Below, in pieces: positions 47,968 to 57,122 of a DNA stretch of 64,000 nt. The notes under the pieces are model-generated. The model was not told the DNA's origin, did no database searches, and was given only the letters and a program-made list of their open reading frames with translations. Source of the stretch: a bacterium. Lineage in GTDB: Bacteria > Zhuqueibacterota > Zhuqueibacteria > Zhuqueibacterales > Zhuqueibacteraceae. Location: contig JAKLJX010000027.1 in the NCBI GenBank assembly GCA_023150945.1, positions 27,768 to 91,767 of the forward strand. The letters are read 5' to 3'. A program made the position numbers and the translations under genes. Within the stretch, counting starts at the first letter, position 1. Each line of letters begins with the position of its first letter.

Positions 47968-50711
47968 GATGTTAACACCTCATTCAATTCCTCCAACACC
48001 GCATTCAAATTCTCCCCGAACAATTCATACGCCTTGAGGCGGCCGCCCTTGCCGTGAAACGGCGTGTCGTCGAAATCATCCATCACGATTTGCACCGAAG
48101 CAGCGACGTGCGCCTTGATCATCTCCAGCCACTCCATCTGCTCCGGCGTGAACTCGCGGCCGGCTTTCACCTGCTGCTGCAGCCACGCGTGGAAGCGGCG
48201 ATCCACCGTGTCCGCAAACGGCTCCAGCACCTCGCTCTGGCCGAGCGCGAAACGCAGCAGCGAGACGATGTTCGTCAACAGCTTCTGTGCGCCGGCGCCT
48301 TTCACTTTCGCCTGCTCCAATTGGTGATACGCCTGCCACAGCAATTCCGGCGTGAGATGATACGGCGGCTTGCGGATGGCCTCGGCAAGCTGTTTGATCG
48401 CGTCGTAAGTGAGTTGGCGCTGGCCATACGGCTTGCTGTAAATCATCTGCAAAGCAGTCAGCTCGTCTTTATTTTCGTCGATAAATTTTTTGAACGTGTC
48501 AACCAGCGTGGCCGCTTTCTCCCTCGCCTGCTCGTCAAAGCCGGCGAAAATGACGTGATCCTTGCTCACCGTGTCGATGATTTGCTCGTTGCGCTTTTTG
48601 ATCTCGATCAACGCCTCGCGCAACGGCGGGCTGTCGAACGGCAGGCAAGCCGCTTTGGCCAGCTCGCGGCCCGCCTGCTGAATTTGTTTCTCACTCGGCG
48701 TTTCGGTTTGGAAAAGCGCTTTGGCCTTTTCGACTTGTTGATCCGGATCAACCGCGTCGAGCAGTTGATTGATGATTTGCCGCAGCGGTTTGCCGTCCGC
48801 AGCCGCTTCGATTTGTTGCCGATCTTTGGCATCGATCTCGCGATCCAATCGCGCCAGCCTGCCGGCCAAGGAGGTGAGCGTGTCTTCGTGATGATCGCCC
48901 ATCGCCACGGATATGATCAGCTTGTCAAAACCAACGCTGTGCTTGCGCTCGAGCGGCTGCGAGTCGGTTTTATCATGCTCGCAAACACCGACGGCATCGA
49001 CGATGACGAAATGCGTTTTGGCGCGGGCATCCGCGGTGACGGCGTTCAAATCCGTCGGCGAAATCGTGCGCGTGCCGCGACCTTTCATCTGCTCGAAATA
49101 CACGCGCGACCGCACGTCGCGCATGAACAGCAGGCACTCCAGCGGCTTGATGTCCGTGCCGGTGGAGATCATGTCCACGGTCACGGCGATGCGCGGGTTG
49201 TAGGAATTGCGAAAGCTGGCGATCAGCTCTTCCGGCTTCTCGCTGGTTTTGTAGGTGATCTTTTTGCAGAAGTCGTTGCCTTTGCCGAACTCTTCCCGCG
49301 CGATGCCCACGATGTCTTCGGCGTGCGAATCGTCTTTGGCGAAAATCAGCGTCTTCGGCACCTCGGTGCGGCCGGGAAAAATCTCCGTGAACAACTTCTC
49401 CTTGAAAGTTTTGATGACGGTGCGGATTTGATCCGGCGCGACGACGCTGCGATCCAACTGCGGCGCGCTATACGTGATCTCCTCGTCCAATTGCTCCCAA
49501 CGGGTCTGGCGCGTGAGCTTGTTGCGCTTGTCGATGTAATAGCCGGCGTCGACCGTGCTGCCGGCTTCGGTGATGCCGGTTTTGATGCGATACACTTCGT
49601 AGCCAACATTGACGCTATCGGCGACGGCGCGCTCGTGGTTGTATTCCATCACCAAATTCTGGTTGAAGAAACCGAGCGTTTGTTTCGAAGGCGTGGCCGT
49701 GAGGCCGACCAGGAAGGCGTCGAAATATTCCAGCACCTGCCGCCACAAATTATAAATCGAGCGGTGGCACTCGTCGGTCACGATGAAGTCGAACGTTTCG
49801 ATGGGCAGGCCGCGGTTGTAATCGACGTCCATCGGCTTGCCGGCCAGCGCCAGATCGAAGCCGGACTTCTCTTCCAGCTCGGCGTCAAATTCCGGCTCGC
49901 CTTTCAGCATCGAATAGAGGCGTTGAATCGTGGTGATGCAAACCTTGTTGACGGGATCGAGCGTGTTGGAAGTCAGATTTTGAACGTTGTACAATTCGGT
50001 AAATTTTCTGCCGTCGTCGGGCGTGACGTATTGTTGAAACTCGCGCAACGTTTGCCTGCCGAGGTTGTTGCGATCGACCAGGAAGAGCACGCGCTTGGCG
50101 TTGGCGAATTTGATCAAGCGGTAAATGAAGTTGACTGCGGTGAAAGTTTTGCCGCTGCCGGTGGCCATTTGAATGAGAGCGCGGGGCTTGGCTTCGGCAA
50201 AAGATTTTTCCAAATTGACGGTGGCTTCGGTTTGGCAATCACGCAGGCCGGTGGTGATGAGCGGCGGCAGCGTTTGCAATCGGCGGCGCAGCGTATTTTC
50301 CTGCGAAAGCCAGTCTTGCAGCGTTTCCGGTTGGTGAAAAGCGAAGACGCGCCGCGAGCGGGGATCGGGGTCGCGCAAGTCGCGGAAGAAGGTTTCCGTG
50401 CCGGTGCTCTCGTAGGCGAAAGGCAGCGGCTCCTGCACGTGCGGAAGATTTTTGGGAAAAGCTTTGAGATATTTATCGGATTGATCGGCGATGCCGCTCA
50501 ACGTCGTGCCGGCAGATTTGGCTTCGACGACGCCAACGGCAACGCGATCCACAAACAGCAAATAATCCGCCGCGCCGGAGTGCAACGGAAACTCACGTAC
50601 CGCCACGCCGAGCGCCGCGCCCAAATTGATTTGCCGCACGTCCTGAACTTTCCAGCCCGCCGCCTCCAGCAGACGGTCGATGTCCTCTCTGGCCGCTTGC
50701 TCAGGTTTCAT
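47964..50711 (-). CDS. hsdR: Type I restriction endonuclease subunit
   Basis: 915 residues. The N-terminal nuclease carries D49 and VVEAKS (E63, K65), a PD-(D/E)XK site. The helicase motor has Walker A ATGSGKT at 183-189, motif II DECH, TATPSKQT (motif III), and the later motifs ISTGTDIKPL and QMKGRGTR. A long helical C-terminus for contact with HsdM follows (to 915). It translocates DNA and cuts unmodified sites. It is the first gene of the locus; a fair Shine-Dalgarno (AAAGGAA) precedes the ATG at 50711. It is intact. Confidence 0.95.
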   Translation of the reverse strand: MKPEQAAREDIDRLLEAAGWKVQDVRQINLGAALGVAVREFPLHSGAADYLLFVDRVAVGVVEAKSAGTTLSGIADQSDKYLKAFPKNLPHVQEPLPFAYESTGTETFFRDLRDPDPRSRRVFAFHQPETLQDWLSQENTLRRRLQTLPPLITTGLRDCQTEATVNLEKSFAEAKPRALIQMATGSGKTFTAVNFIYRLIKFANAKRVLFLVDRNNLGRQTLREFQQYVTPDDGRKFTELYNVQNLTSNTLDPVNKVCITTIQRLYSMLKGEPEFDAELEEKSGFDLALAGKPMDVDYNRGLPIETFDFIVTDECHRSIYNLWRQVLEYFDAFLVGLTATPSKQTLGFFNQNLVMEYNHERAVADSVNVGYEVYRIKTGITEAGSTVDAGYYIDKRNKLTRQTRWEQLDEEITYSAPQLDRSVVAPDQIRTVIKTFKEKLFTEIFPGRTEVPKTLIFAKDDSHAEDIVGIAREEFGKGNDFCKKITYKTSEKPEELIASFRNSYNPRIAVTVDMISTGTDIKPLECLLFMRDVRSRVYFEQMKGRGTRTISPTDLNAVTADARAKTHFVIVDAVGVCEHDKTDSQPLERKHSVGFDKLIISVAMGDHHEDTLTSLAGRLARLDREIDAKDRQQIEAAADGKPLRQIINQLLDAVDPDQQVEKAKALFQTETPSEKQIQQAGRELAKAACLPFDSPPLREALIEIKKRNEQIIDTVSKDHVIFAGFDEQAREKAATLVDTFKKFIDENKDELTALQMIYSKPYGQRQLTYDAIKQLAEAIRKPPYHLTPELLWQAYHQLEQAKVKGAGAQKLLTNIVSLLRFALGQSEVLEPFADTVDRRFHAWLQQQVKAGREFTPEQMEWLEMIKAHVAASVQIVMDDFDDTPFHGKGGRLKAYELFGENLNAVLEELNEVLTS

Positions 50712-50839
50712 GATGCCGTTCCTTTGCTTTGGTTATGTCACTCACCAAACGACAGCTCGAAGTGCCCGGCCCCGGCAACTGCATTGTTGCGCACCCGTAG
50801 CTTCAGAAGCAATTCATAAGCAAATTCACCTGCCCGCCT

Positions 50840-51568
50840 TCACCTCCGCGCACGCGCCGGCACGCCCGCGATGAAGTCCCGGAAAAGGCGGCGGGAGAAT
50901 TCATCGCTTTGCCACAGCCGTTCGGGATGCCATTGCACACCCAGCACGCGGTGCTCGTCCCAATTTTGGTTTTGGAAGCCCTCGATCAGGCCGTCCTCCG
51001 ACCAGGCAATCGGTACCAGCCCCCGTCCCAGCTCGCGGAGGGCTTGATGATGCGAACTGTTGACCGGCACGCGCTGTTCGGCAGCGGCATCATTTAAAAC
51101 CGAATGCGGCGCCAGGCGAACCTCGTGAACGAAGGCAGTGGGCGCGTCATCACGCGCGTGCGAAATCGGCGAGGGCCGCTGGCTGGACAGATCTTGAATC
51201 AGCGTGCCGCCGCGAAAGACGTTGAGTGTTTGAAAGCCGCGGCAAATGCCGAGCACCGGCAGCTTGTCGGCGTGGGCGCGCTCCAGCAGCAGCCAGTCGA
51301 AGCGATCCCGCTCTTCGTTCACCGGGCCGAGCTTGGGATGCGGGGCCTCGCCGTAGCGCCGGGGATCGAGATCGGTCTGGCAGCCGGAGAGCACCAGGCC
51401 ATCGAGCAGGGGCCAGAGGTGATCGACATAATCGCGTTCGGCAATCAGCGGCAGCAGCACGGGAATGCCGCCGGCGGCGTAGATTGCCTCGGTGTACTTG
51501 TGAGAGATGCGGAAATAGAATTGTTCCGGCAATCTCTGCATTTGAATACCGATGAGGGGTTTGGGCAT
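50840..51568 (-). CDS. Class I glutamine amidotransferase-like hydrolase (peptidase C26, PuuD family)
   Basis: 242 residues. It begins KPLIGIQMQRLP and has LVLSGCQTDLDPRRYGE, the nucleophile Cys in VLGICRGFQTLNV, VNSSHHQAL, and the His-Glu pair in GVQWHPERLW. This is the gamma-glutamyl-gamma-aminobutyrate hydrolase-type family, which cleaves gamma-glutamyl amides. The actual substrate is uncertain, because the family covers several folate, putrescine and amino-sugar-related hydrolases. In the usual motif GGxD, a Cys replaces the second Gly (SGCQTD). It lies 75 bases after a phosphoesterase gene. Confidence 0.85.
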   Translation of the reverse strand: MPKPLIGIQMQRLPEQFYFRISHKYTEAIYAAGGIPVLLPLIAERDYVDHLWPLLDGLVLSGCQTDLDPRRYGEAPHPKLGPVNEERDRFDWLLLERAHADKLPVLGICRGFQTLNVFRGGTLIQDLSSQRPSPISHARDDAPTAFVHEVRLAPHSVLNDAAAEQRVPVNSSHHQALRELGRGLVPIAWSEDGLIEGFQNQNWDEHRVLGVQWHPERLWQSDEFSRRLFRDFIAGVPARARR

Positions 51569-51643
51569 ACGGGCAGGTGAGTTGTAGGCGGATCGCGGCG
51601 GCGCGGAAGTCCGGCGCGGCTGCGCCGGATTTCCAATGGCCGC

Positions 51644-52294
51644 TCATGCTTGTTTCAATTCAACCCGAACTTGGTCACCGACTTCGGCGACGGCGTAATA
51701 GCCGTTGCGTGCCGGGCCGCAATTGACGATGGTGGTGCCGTTGATTTCATCCAGGCTGCGCGCTTCGTGAATGTGGCCGCACACCAGCAACGCGGGCTGG
51801 TGGCGATCCATCCAGGCGCGCACCGCGGTGCTGCCCACGTGCTGGCCCGCGACATTGCGGTCCGCCTTGGTGGCGCGCGGCGGCGGATGGGTAAGCATGA
51901 TGCAGCGCGGCGCGGCCTGCACCTGGGCATGGCCTTCGGCCAGGAAACCGTCCAGCTCGGCTTCGGTGAATTCGTACATGTTGCCGCGCCACGGCGGCAT
52001 GGCGGAGAGTCCAAAGAAGCCCACGCCGTTGACGATGGTGCCGCGGCGATGCAGTGAAACACCGCGCCGCACCAGCATGTCATCGATCGCCGCGCTGTCG
52101 CAGTTGCCGGCCACGGCCAGCACGGCCGGGCAGTGCAACAGGGCGAGGTCGAGCAGCGCTTCCGCCTCCTGGGGCGGGCCGAAGTTGGTGAAATCACCGC
52201 CGATCAGCAACAAATCAGGCTCGGGTTCGCGCAACAGAATCCGTTCGAATTGCCGCCGGTCGCTGTGAATATCCGTGATGCAAAGCAGTCGCAT
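51644..52294 (-). CDS. Calcineurin-like metallophosphoesterase
   Basis: 216 residues from the ATG at 52294, which gives MRLLCITDIHSDRRQFERI directly. Motifs are DIHSD, GGDFTNFG, GNCD, THPPP and GHIHEARS, forming the two-metal site. It belongs to the small MPE/YfcE-like group of phosphodiesterases with unknown natural substrates. The frame is open upstream but contains no motif. Near the end, NCGPARNGYYAVAEV is typical of the group. It may be co-transcribed with the C26 hydrolase. Confidence 0.87.
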   Translation of the reverse strand: MRLLCITDIHSDRRQFERILLREPEPDLLLIGGDFTNFGPPQEAEALLDLALLHCPAVLAVAGNCDSAAIDDMLVRRGVSLHRRGTIVNGVGFFGLSAMPPWRGNMYEFTEAELDGFLAEGHAQVQAAPRCIMLTHPPPRATKADRNVAGQHVGSTAVRAWMDRHQPALLVCGHIHEARSLDEINGTTIVNCGPARNGYYAVAEVGDQVRVELKQA

Positions 52295-52648
52295 AGGCTT
52301 TCGCAAGAGTTGAGGGGTGGGGGGCCGTTCTTGAGCGGGCGCAATATAATGAGAAATGGCAGGGGAGTCAATCGCAATTTCCCCGCTCTGCCGCAACCGG
52401 AAGCGCAAGACTCGAACACGGCAAACGCGGATTCTTATGGAGAAGTGAGTTAGTGGAATCTGCCGTGCCAAACTGCAGCAGCGGACTTCATCTTGCCTCT
52501 TCAATTCACGCAACGCGAGCGCGGCCGCCGCAAAGTGCGGTTGTGATCAGGCCATTTTTCTTGACATTCGGGTGAGCGTTTGATACATTCGCCTCGCCTT
52601 TGCGATACGAAAGCACAAACCGGCCAGACCACAAGAGCCATTCCACGC
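52295..52648. other. 354-bp region between divergent genes
   Basis: No gene is supported. It holds the predicted folB promoter at 52561-52589. A lone TATAAT at 52345-52350 lacks a suitable -35. The remainder shows nothing recognisable. Confidence 0.5.
52561..52589 (+). promoter_or_regulatory. Sigma-70-type promoter of the folB operon
   Basis: TTGACA (52561-52566) and TACATT (52584-52589) are separated by exactly 17 bases. The -10 is about 60 bases upstream of the folB start. It is the best housekeeping-type promoter seen in the window. Confidence 0.65.
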
Positions 52649-53023
52649 ATGCCTGCTGACATCATTCGCCTGAATCGCATGATCTTTCACGCCTACCACG
52701 GCTATTGGGATGAAGAACGCCAGGTAGGCCAGCGTTTCGAAGTGGACGTCGAGCTGCAGGTCAACGTGCAGCAGGCCGCGAGCAGCGACAACATTCGCGA
52801 CACCGTCGATCTTTACAAAGTCTACCAGACGGTCGAGCACGTGGTGACCAAGAACACTTTCAAGCTGGTGGAGACGCTCACGCAGGTGATTGCCGACACG
52901 TTGCTGCGTGAATTCAATCTCGCGCAAGTGCGGGTGCGGGTGCGCAAGCCCAATTCCCCGGTGCCCGGCATCAGCGACGGCATCGAGGTGGAGATTCAGC
53001 GCAGTGCGGCCATGGCCGGGTGA
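52649..53023 (+). CDS. folB: Dihydroneopterin aldolase
   Basis: 124 residues from the ATG at 52649 (MPADIIRLNRMIFHAYHGYW). The motif FHAYHGYWDEERQVGQRFEVDVEL is family-typical (shown in two parts: FHAYHGYW, GQRFEVDVEL). DLYKVYQTV, KLVETLTQVIAD and VRVRKPNSPVPG follow, with the Glu and Lys of the active site. It makes 6-hydroxymethyl-dihydropterin in folate synthesis, whose next enzyme, FolK, is encoded 6 bases downstream. An ATG-less extension upstream to 52580 is unlikely. Confidence 0.93.
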   Translation: MPADIIRLNRMIFHAYHGYWDEERQVGQRFEVDVELQVNVQQAASSDNIRDTVDLYKVYQTVEHVVTKNTFKLVETLTQVIADTLLREFNLAQVRVRVRKPNSPVPGISDGIEVEIQRSAAMAG

Positions 53024-53029
53024 GGAAAG

Positions 53030-53554
53030 ATGAGCGCGAATGAGACGGCGGGGGGCGGCGGATTGGTTGCGAACGTGTTCATCGGCCTGGGCTCGAATCT
53101 CGGGGACCGGCGGCGCTGGCTGGAGCAGGCATTGGCGAAGCTGCAGGCACATCCCGCGGTTAAGGTGCAGCGGCAATCCTCCCTTTATCGCACCGAGCCG
53201 GTGGGACTGCGTGAGCAGCCGGAGTTCTTGAATCAAGTGGTGGAAGTGGCGACCCGGCTGGCGGCGCCGGCGCTGCTCGAGGTGCTGCTGCAGATCGAGA
53301 AAGACCTGGGCCGGGTGCGGGAACAGAAGTGGGGGCCGCGCAACATCGATCTCGATTTGCTGGCGTATGATCAACTCCAACTTGAAGCACCGGCGTTGCG
53401 GCTGCCGCATCCCGCGCTGCGCGCGCGCCGCTTCGTGCTGGCACCCTGGGCGGAAATTGCACCGGATTTCGTGCTGCCCGATGCGAAGCAGACCGTGGCG
53501 GCGTTGCTGCAGCAATGCCCGGACCATGCCGCAGTGATCAAACTCGAGACCTGA
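53030..53554 (+). CDS. folK: 6-hydroxymethyl-dihydropterin pyrophosphokinase
   Basis: 174 residues. Signatures are VFIGLGSNLGDRRRWLEQAL, SSLYRTEPVGLREQPEFLNQV (in parts), and PRNIDLDLLAYDQL, followed by LPHPALRARRFVLAPWAEIAP. It transfers pyrophosphate from ATP to the pterin in folate synthesis. The N-terminal ten residues (SANETAGGGG) are Gly-rich and unusual; a later GTG at about codon 13 would remove them. It is downstream of folB with a spacing of six bases. Confidence 0.95.
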   Translation: MSANETAGGGGLVANVFIGLGSNLGDRRRWLEQALAKLQAHPAVKVQRQSSLYRTEPVGLREQPEFLNQVVEVATRLAAPALLEVLLQIEKDLGRVREQKWGPRNIDLDLLAYDQLQLEAPALRLPHPALRARRFVLAPWAEIAPDFVLPDAKQTVAALLQQCPDHAAVIKLET

Positions 53555-53605
53555 GGCGGCGCAATCCTTGATTCTCATTCGTTCGCTTTGACCCAGAGGG
53601 TGGTT

Positions 53606-54247
53606 GTGCGTCTTCAATATCTTGCCATCGAGGGCGTCATCGGCGCCGGCAAAACCAGCCTGGCCCGCAAAATCTCCGAGCGTTTTGGCGCGCGGCTGCT
53701 GCTGGAACAGCACGAAGAGAATCCCTTCCTGCCGGATTTCTACGAAGACCCGCGGCGCTTCGCCTTCTCCACGCAAATGTTCTTTCTGCTCAGCCGCTAC
53801 CGCCAGCAGCAGGAATTGCCGCAACGCGACTTGTTCCATGACCTGCTGGTGGCCGACTATATCTTTCAGAAAGATCGCATTTTCGCCACACTGACTTTGG
53901 AAGAACGCGAAATGGCCTTGTACGACAAGGTGGCGCGGCTGCTGGAACGCGACATCCTCAAGCCGGACGTGGTGATTTATCTGCAAGCGAGCAGCGAACG
54001 CCTGCTGGCCAACATCCGCCTGCGCAACCGGCCCTACGAAAAAGGCATGAGTGAAGCCTACATTCGCGACTTGAACGAGGCCTACAATCAGTTCTTCTTC
54101 AACTACACGGACACGCCGCTGCTCGTCATCAACGCCACCAACATCGACTTCGTCAAGCGCGACGAAGATTTTGAAGACCTGCTGGCACAGCTCAGCCGGC
54201 CGATATCGGGCGTGCAATACTATTCCCCGCCGGCGCTGAAATCCTGA
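53606..54247 (+). CDS. Deoxynucleoside kinase
   Basis: 213 residues. The P-loop IEGVIGAGKTSLARKI is near the N-terminus. DLLVADYIFQKDRIFA, VIYLQASSERLLANI and IRLRNRPYEKGMS are the nucleoside- and lid-region segments of the dNK/dGK family. It phosphorylates deoxynucleosides, probably deoxyadenosine or deoxyguanosine. Neighbouring folate genes suggest nucleotide salvage. The GTG at 53606 has AGAGG six bases upstream; GTG 53600 and TTG 53588 are possible but less well placed. Confidence 0.9.
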   Translation: MRLQYLAIEGVIGAGKTSLARKISERFGARLLLEQHEENPFLPDFYEDPRRFAFSTQMFFLLSRYRQQQELPQRDLFHDLLVADYIFQKDRIFATLTLEEREMALYDKVARLLERDILKPDVVIYLQASSERLLANIRLRNRPYEKGMSEAYIRDLNEAYNQFFFNYTDTPLLVINATNIDFVKRDEDFEDLLAQLSRPISGVQYYSPPALKS

Positions 54248-54299
54248 GTCTGCCGGCGCCAACGAGAGCAGCACGCCTGCATGAGAAAGGAGTATCCAC

Positions 54300-54482
54300 A
54301 TGTTTCGCCTGTTATTCTGGGCCTTGCTGCTTTATCTCGCCTATCGCGTCTTGCGCGCGGCTCTGGCCACCAAACGCAGTGCCCCGCCCGATCCGATTCA
54401 GGGTGAGCAGAACAACAAACCGCTTGATCTCTCGAACCAAGACGTGGAAGATGCCAAGTTCGAAGAAGTCAAGAAGAAATAG
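54300..54482 (+). CDS. Small membrane protein (DUF4834-like)
   Basis: 60 residues, preceded by AAAGGAG seven bases from the ATG. Residues of about 2-22 form a single hydrophobic helix (LFWALLLYLAYRVLRAA). The rest is a charged cytoplasmic tail ending VEDAKFEEVKKK, a pattern common in small single-span proteins of FCB bacteria. The gene follows the kinase gene and precedes the ABC exporter by 18 bases, so it may belong to that transcript. No function is known. Confidence 0.7.
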   Translation: MFRLLFWALLLYLAYRVLRAALATKRSAPPDPIQGEQNNKPLDLSNQDVEDAKFEEVKKK

Positions 54483-54500
54483 ACGCCGGCCCGCCCCGCG

Positions 54501-56351
54501 ATGATGCGAATCTATCTGCGAATCCTGCGCTACCTGCGTCCTTATCGGTTTTCGCTGGCCGGCTCGATGGTGTGTATTTTGTTTTTTACGCTGTTGAGCA
54601 GCGCTTCGCTGTTTTCCATTCTGCCGTTTCTCGATGTGGTTTTTTACGGGGCAGACAAAACCGAGCTGACCAGCGGCGCGCCGCCGGCGCGCGCGCCGCA
54701 CCTGCCTGCGGCGCAATCCCTGGCCGATGCCCGCCAAAAAGTGATGCAGAAATTTTACGGCCTCGTTCTCGGTGAAAATCAAAAAAGCACGCTGGTGCGG
54801 CTCTGCGGCTTGATCATTCTGCTCATCTGCGGCAAGAATCTTTTTGATTATCTGCAGGCGTATTTGATGGCGCGCGTCGAGCAGGGCGTGATCATGGATG
54901 TGCGCAACGATCTCTATCGCCATCTCCAACAGCTCTCGCTGAGTTATTTCAATCAAAACCGCACCGGCAACCTGATTTCCCGCATCACCAACGATGTGAC
55001 GCTGTTGAACAACGGCGTATCCGCGAGTTTTGTCACGCTCATCAAAAATCCGTTGTTGATTGCGGCCTATCTCGGGATGGCGTTTTTTCTGAGCTGGAAG
55101 CTTACGCTCGCGGCGCTGCTCATCGCGCCGTTGAGCTTCGCAGTGATCGGCAGCCTCGGATCGCGCCTGCGCCGCGCCTCACGGCAATCACAAACCAAGA
55201 TGGCGGATTTGACTTCGATCCTGCATGAAACCATCAGCGGCGCGCGCGTGGTGAAAGCGTTTGCCATGGAAGATTTTGAAGTGCGGAATTTCACGCGCGA
55301 GTCGAAATCCTATTTTCAAACGCTGCTGCGCGTGACCCGCATCAGCCGCCTGGCCGGCCCGATTACGGAATCGCTCGGCGCGATCGTGGGCGTCGGGATT
55401 TTGTGGTTCGGCGGGCAGCAAGTGCTGGCCGGCGGCGCGCTTTCGCCGGCGGAATTTTTGTTGTTTCTGCTTGCGGTCTTTTCCGTGATGCAGCCGGTGA
55501 AGGAATTATCGACCGTGGGCAGCCGCTTGCAGGAGGCGATGGCTGCCGGCGAGCGCATTTTCAGCGTGCTGGATACCGAGCCGGAAATTGTTTCGCGGCC
55601 CGGTGCAGTAAAGATTGCGGGCTTTGAAAAGAACATTCGATATGAGAATGTTACTTTCGCGTATGAACAAAACCCGGTTCTGCAAAATATCGATTTCGAA
55701 GTGCGCAAGGGCGAGATTCTCGCAATCGTCGGCCCCAGCGGCGCGGGCAAATCGACGCTGGTGGATTTGCTGCCGCGGTTTTATGATCCCACCGAGGGTC
55801 GTGTTGCCATAGACGGCATTGATCTGCGTGAGATTGATGTCAAAAGCTTGCGGCAATTGATGGGCATCGTCACCCAAGAAACGATTTTGTTTCACGGTTC
55901 GGTGCGCAGTAATATCGCCTACGGCTTGCGCGCGATGCCCGAGGAGAAATTGCGCGAAGCCGCGATCGCCGCCAATGCGCATGGTTTCATCATGGAATTG
56001 CCGCAAGGTTATGACACGCTGATTGGTGAACGCGGCCTCAAGCTTTCCGGCGGCCAGCGCCAGCGCCTCGCCATCGCGCGCGCGCTGCTGAAAAATCCGC
56101 CGATCTTGATTCTTGATGAAGCGACTTCGGCGCTGGACAGCGAAAGCGAGATGCTGGTGCAGCAAGCGATCGAGCGGCTGATGGCGAATCGAACTTCGTT
56201 CGTCATCGCGCATCGTCTCTCCACGGTTTTACATGCGCACAAGATCATCGTGCTGGATCAAGGCCGCCTCGTGCAAGCCGGCGCGCATGCGGATTTGCTG
56301 CAGCAAGACGGGATTTATCAGAAATTGTATCGCATGCAGTTTCGGGCGTAG
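54501..56351 (+). CDS. ABC exporter with fused membrane and ATPase domains (MsbA-like)
   Basis: 616 residues. The transmembrane domain covers about residues 1-340, with an unusual Pro/Ala-rich insertion of about 40 residues after the second half of helix 1 (residues of about 55-90). The ATPase follows: Walker [11 protein letters not shown]-loop [10 protein letters not shown], signature [16 protein letters not shown], Walker [13 protein letters not shown], and switch His in VIAHRLSTV. Half-transporters of this type flip lipids such as lipid A core. The coupling helices [13 protein letters not shown] and [19 protein letters not shown] ([14 protein letters not shown]) fit MsbA/BmrA. LPS genes elsewhere in the window fit a lipid A flippase, but drug export is not excluded. 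Confidence 0.88.
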   Translation: MMRIYLRILRYLRPYRFSLAGSMVCILFFTLLSSASLFSILPFLDVVFYGADKTELTSGAPPARAPHLPAAQSLADARQKVMQKFYGLVLGENQKSTLVRLCGLIILLICGKNLFDYLQAYLMARVEQGVIMDVRNDLYRHLQQLSLSYFNQNRTGNLISRITNDVTLLNNGVSASFVTLIKNPLLIAAYLGMAFFLSWKLTLAALLIAPLSFAVIGSLGSRLRRASRQSQTKMADLTSILHETISGARVVKAFAMEDFEVRNFTRESKSYFQTLLRVTRISRLAGPITESLGAIVGVGILWFGGQQVLAGGALSPAEFLLFLLAVFSVMQPVKELSTVGSRLQEAMAAGERIFSVLDTEPEIVSRPGAVKIAGFEKNIRYENVTFAYEQNPVLQNIDFEVRKGEILAIVGPSGAGKSTLVDLLPRFYDPTEGRVAIDGIDLREIDVKSLRQLMGIVTQETILFHGSVRSNIAYGLRAMPEEKLREAAIAANAHGFIMELPQGYDTLIGERGLKLSGGQRQRLAIARALLKNPPILILDEATSALDSESEMLVQQAIERLMANRTSFVIAHRLSTVLHAHKIIVLDQGRLVQAGAHADLLQQDGIYQKLYRMQFRA

Positions 56352-56463
56352 CGCATGTAGTCACGCCTACAGGCGCACCTGTTTGATCAATCTATTCGGT
56401 GGAAAAATTTTCAGAGATATTCCACCATTGAAAATTGAATATCTACTGCACAAAGGAGCAATC

Positions 56464-56850
56464 ATGCGTGAAGTGATCAAAACCTCCTCGGCGCCGGCAG
56501 CTATCGGGCCGTACAGCCAGGGTATTCGCGTTTCTGCGGGCAAGATGCTGTTCACGGCCGGCCAGGTGCCGCTCGATCCCGCCACCGGGCAGATGGTCAC
56601 CGGCGACATCAAAGCGCAAACCCGGCGCGTGCTCGAAAACGTGAAAGCGATTCTGCAAGCCGCCGGCGCTTCGTTTGGAAACGTCGTGAAAACCACCGTG
56701 TTCATGACGGACCTGAACGAGTTTGCCGCGATGAACGAAGTCTACGCCGAATTTTTCTCTACGCATCCGCCGGCGCGCAGCACGGTGGAAGTGCGCGCCC
56801 TGCCAAGAGGCGCGAAGGTGGAGATTGAGACGATGGCGATTGTTGATTGA
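56464..56850 (+). CDS. ridA: RidA family reactive intermediate/imine deaminase
   Basis: 128 residues, from an ATG with AAAGGAG seven bases upstream. Signatures are [36 protein letters not shown], and the catalytic Arg region [28 protein letters not shown] (in parts [11 protein letters not shown] and VEIETMA). RidA hydrolyses 2-aminoacrylate and other reactive imines. It is standard length and stands alone. The gap before it contains a small CGCCTxxxAGGCG hairpin. Confidence 0.95.
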   Translation: MREVIKTSSAPAAIGPYSQGIRVSAGKMLFTAGQVPLDPATGQMVTGDIKAQTRRVLENVKAILQAAGASFGNVVKTTVFMTDLNEFAAMNEVYAEFFSTHPPARSTVEVRALPRGAKVEIETMAIVD

Positions 56851-56864
56851 ATGAAGGAGAAGCA

Positions 56865-57122
56865 ATGGAATCCATTCAGGTTGAATTGCCGCCTATGCTT
56901 TTGGATAGAATACGGGAGGAAGCTTCCAATAAATCCTTGAATCAGGTTATCACCGAAGCCATACAGATGTGGCTTGAAAAGCACAAAAAGAAATCTACCG
57001 AAGATGCGTGGGATTTATTGGAAGGCCTGGCCGGCACCGTTGAAGGCCCGGAAGATTGGGCGACAGAACACCATCATTATCTTTATGGCACTCCCAAACG
57101 GGCTGACCAGAAAAAGCCATGA
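56865..57122 (+). CDS. Probable antitoxin of a PIN-type toxin-antitoxin pair
   Basis: 85 residues, with AAGGAG six bases upstream of the ATG. The N-terminus (IQVELPPMLLDRIREEASNKS, then LNQVITEAIQMWLEKH) suits a ribbon-helix-helix DNA-binding domain followed by a helix. The C-terminal part (DAWDLLEGLAGTVEGPEDW) resembles the toxin-wrapping segment of antitoxins. Its last codon overlaps the toxin ATG by four bases (ATGA). Codon use is less GC-rich than that of the flanking genes, suggesting acquisition. The exact antitoxin family was not assigned. Confidence 0.75.
   Translation: MESIQVELPPMLLDRIREEASNKSLNQVITEAIQMWLEKHKKKSTEDAWDLLEGLAGTVEGPEDWATEHHHYLYGTPKRADQKKP

Noticed and set aside
52345..52350. 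TATAAT before folB considered as the -10 element
   Set aside because: No -35 hexamer lies at 16-18 bases; the pair at 52561-52589 is far better and closer to the gene.
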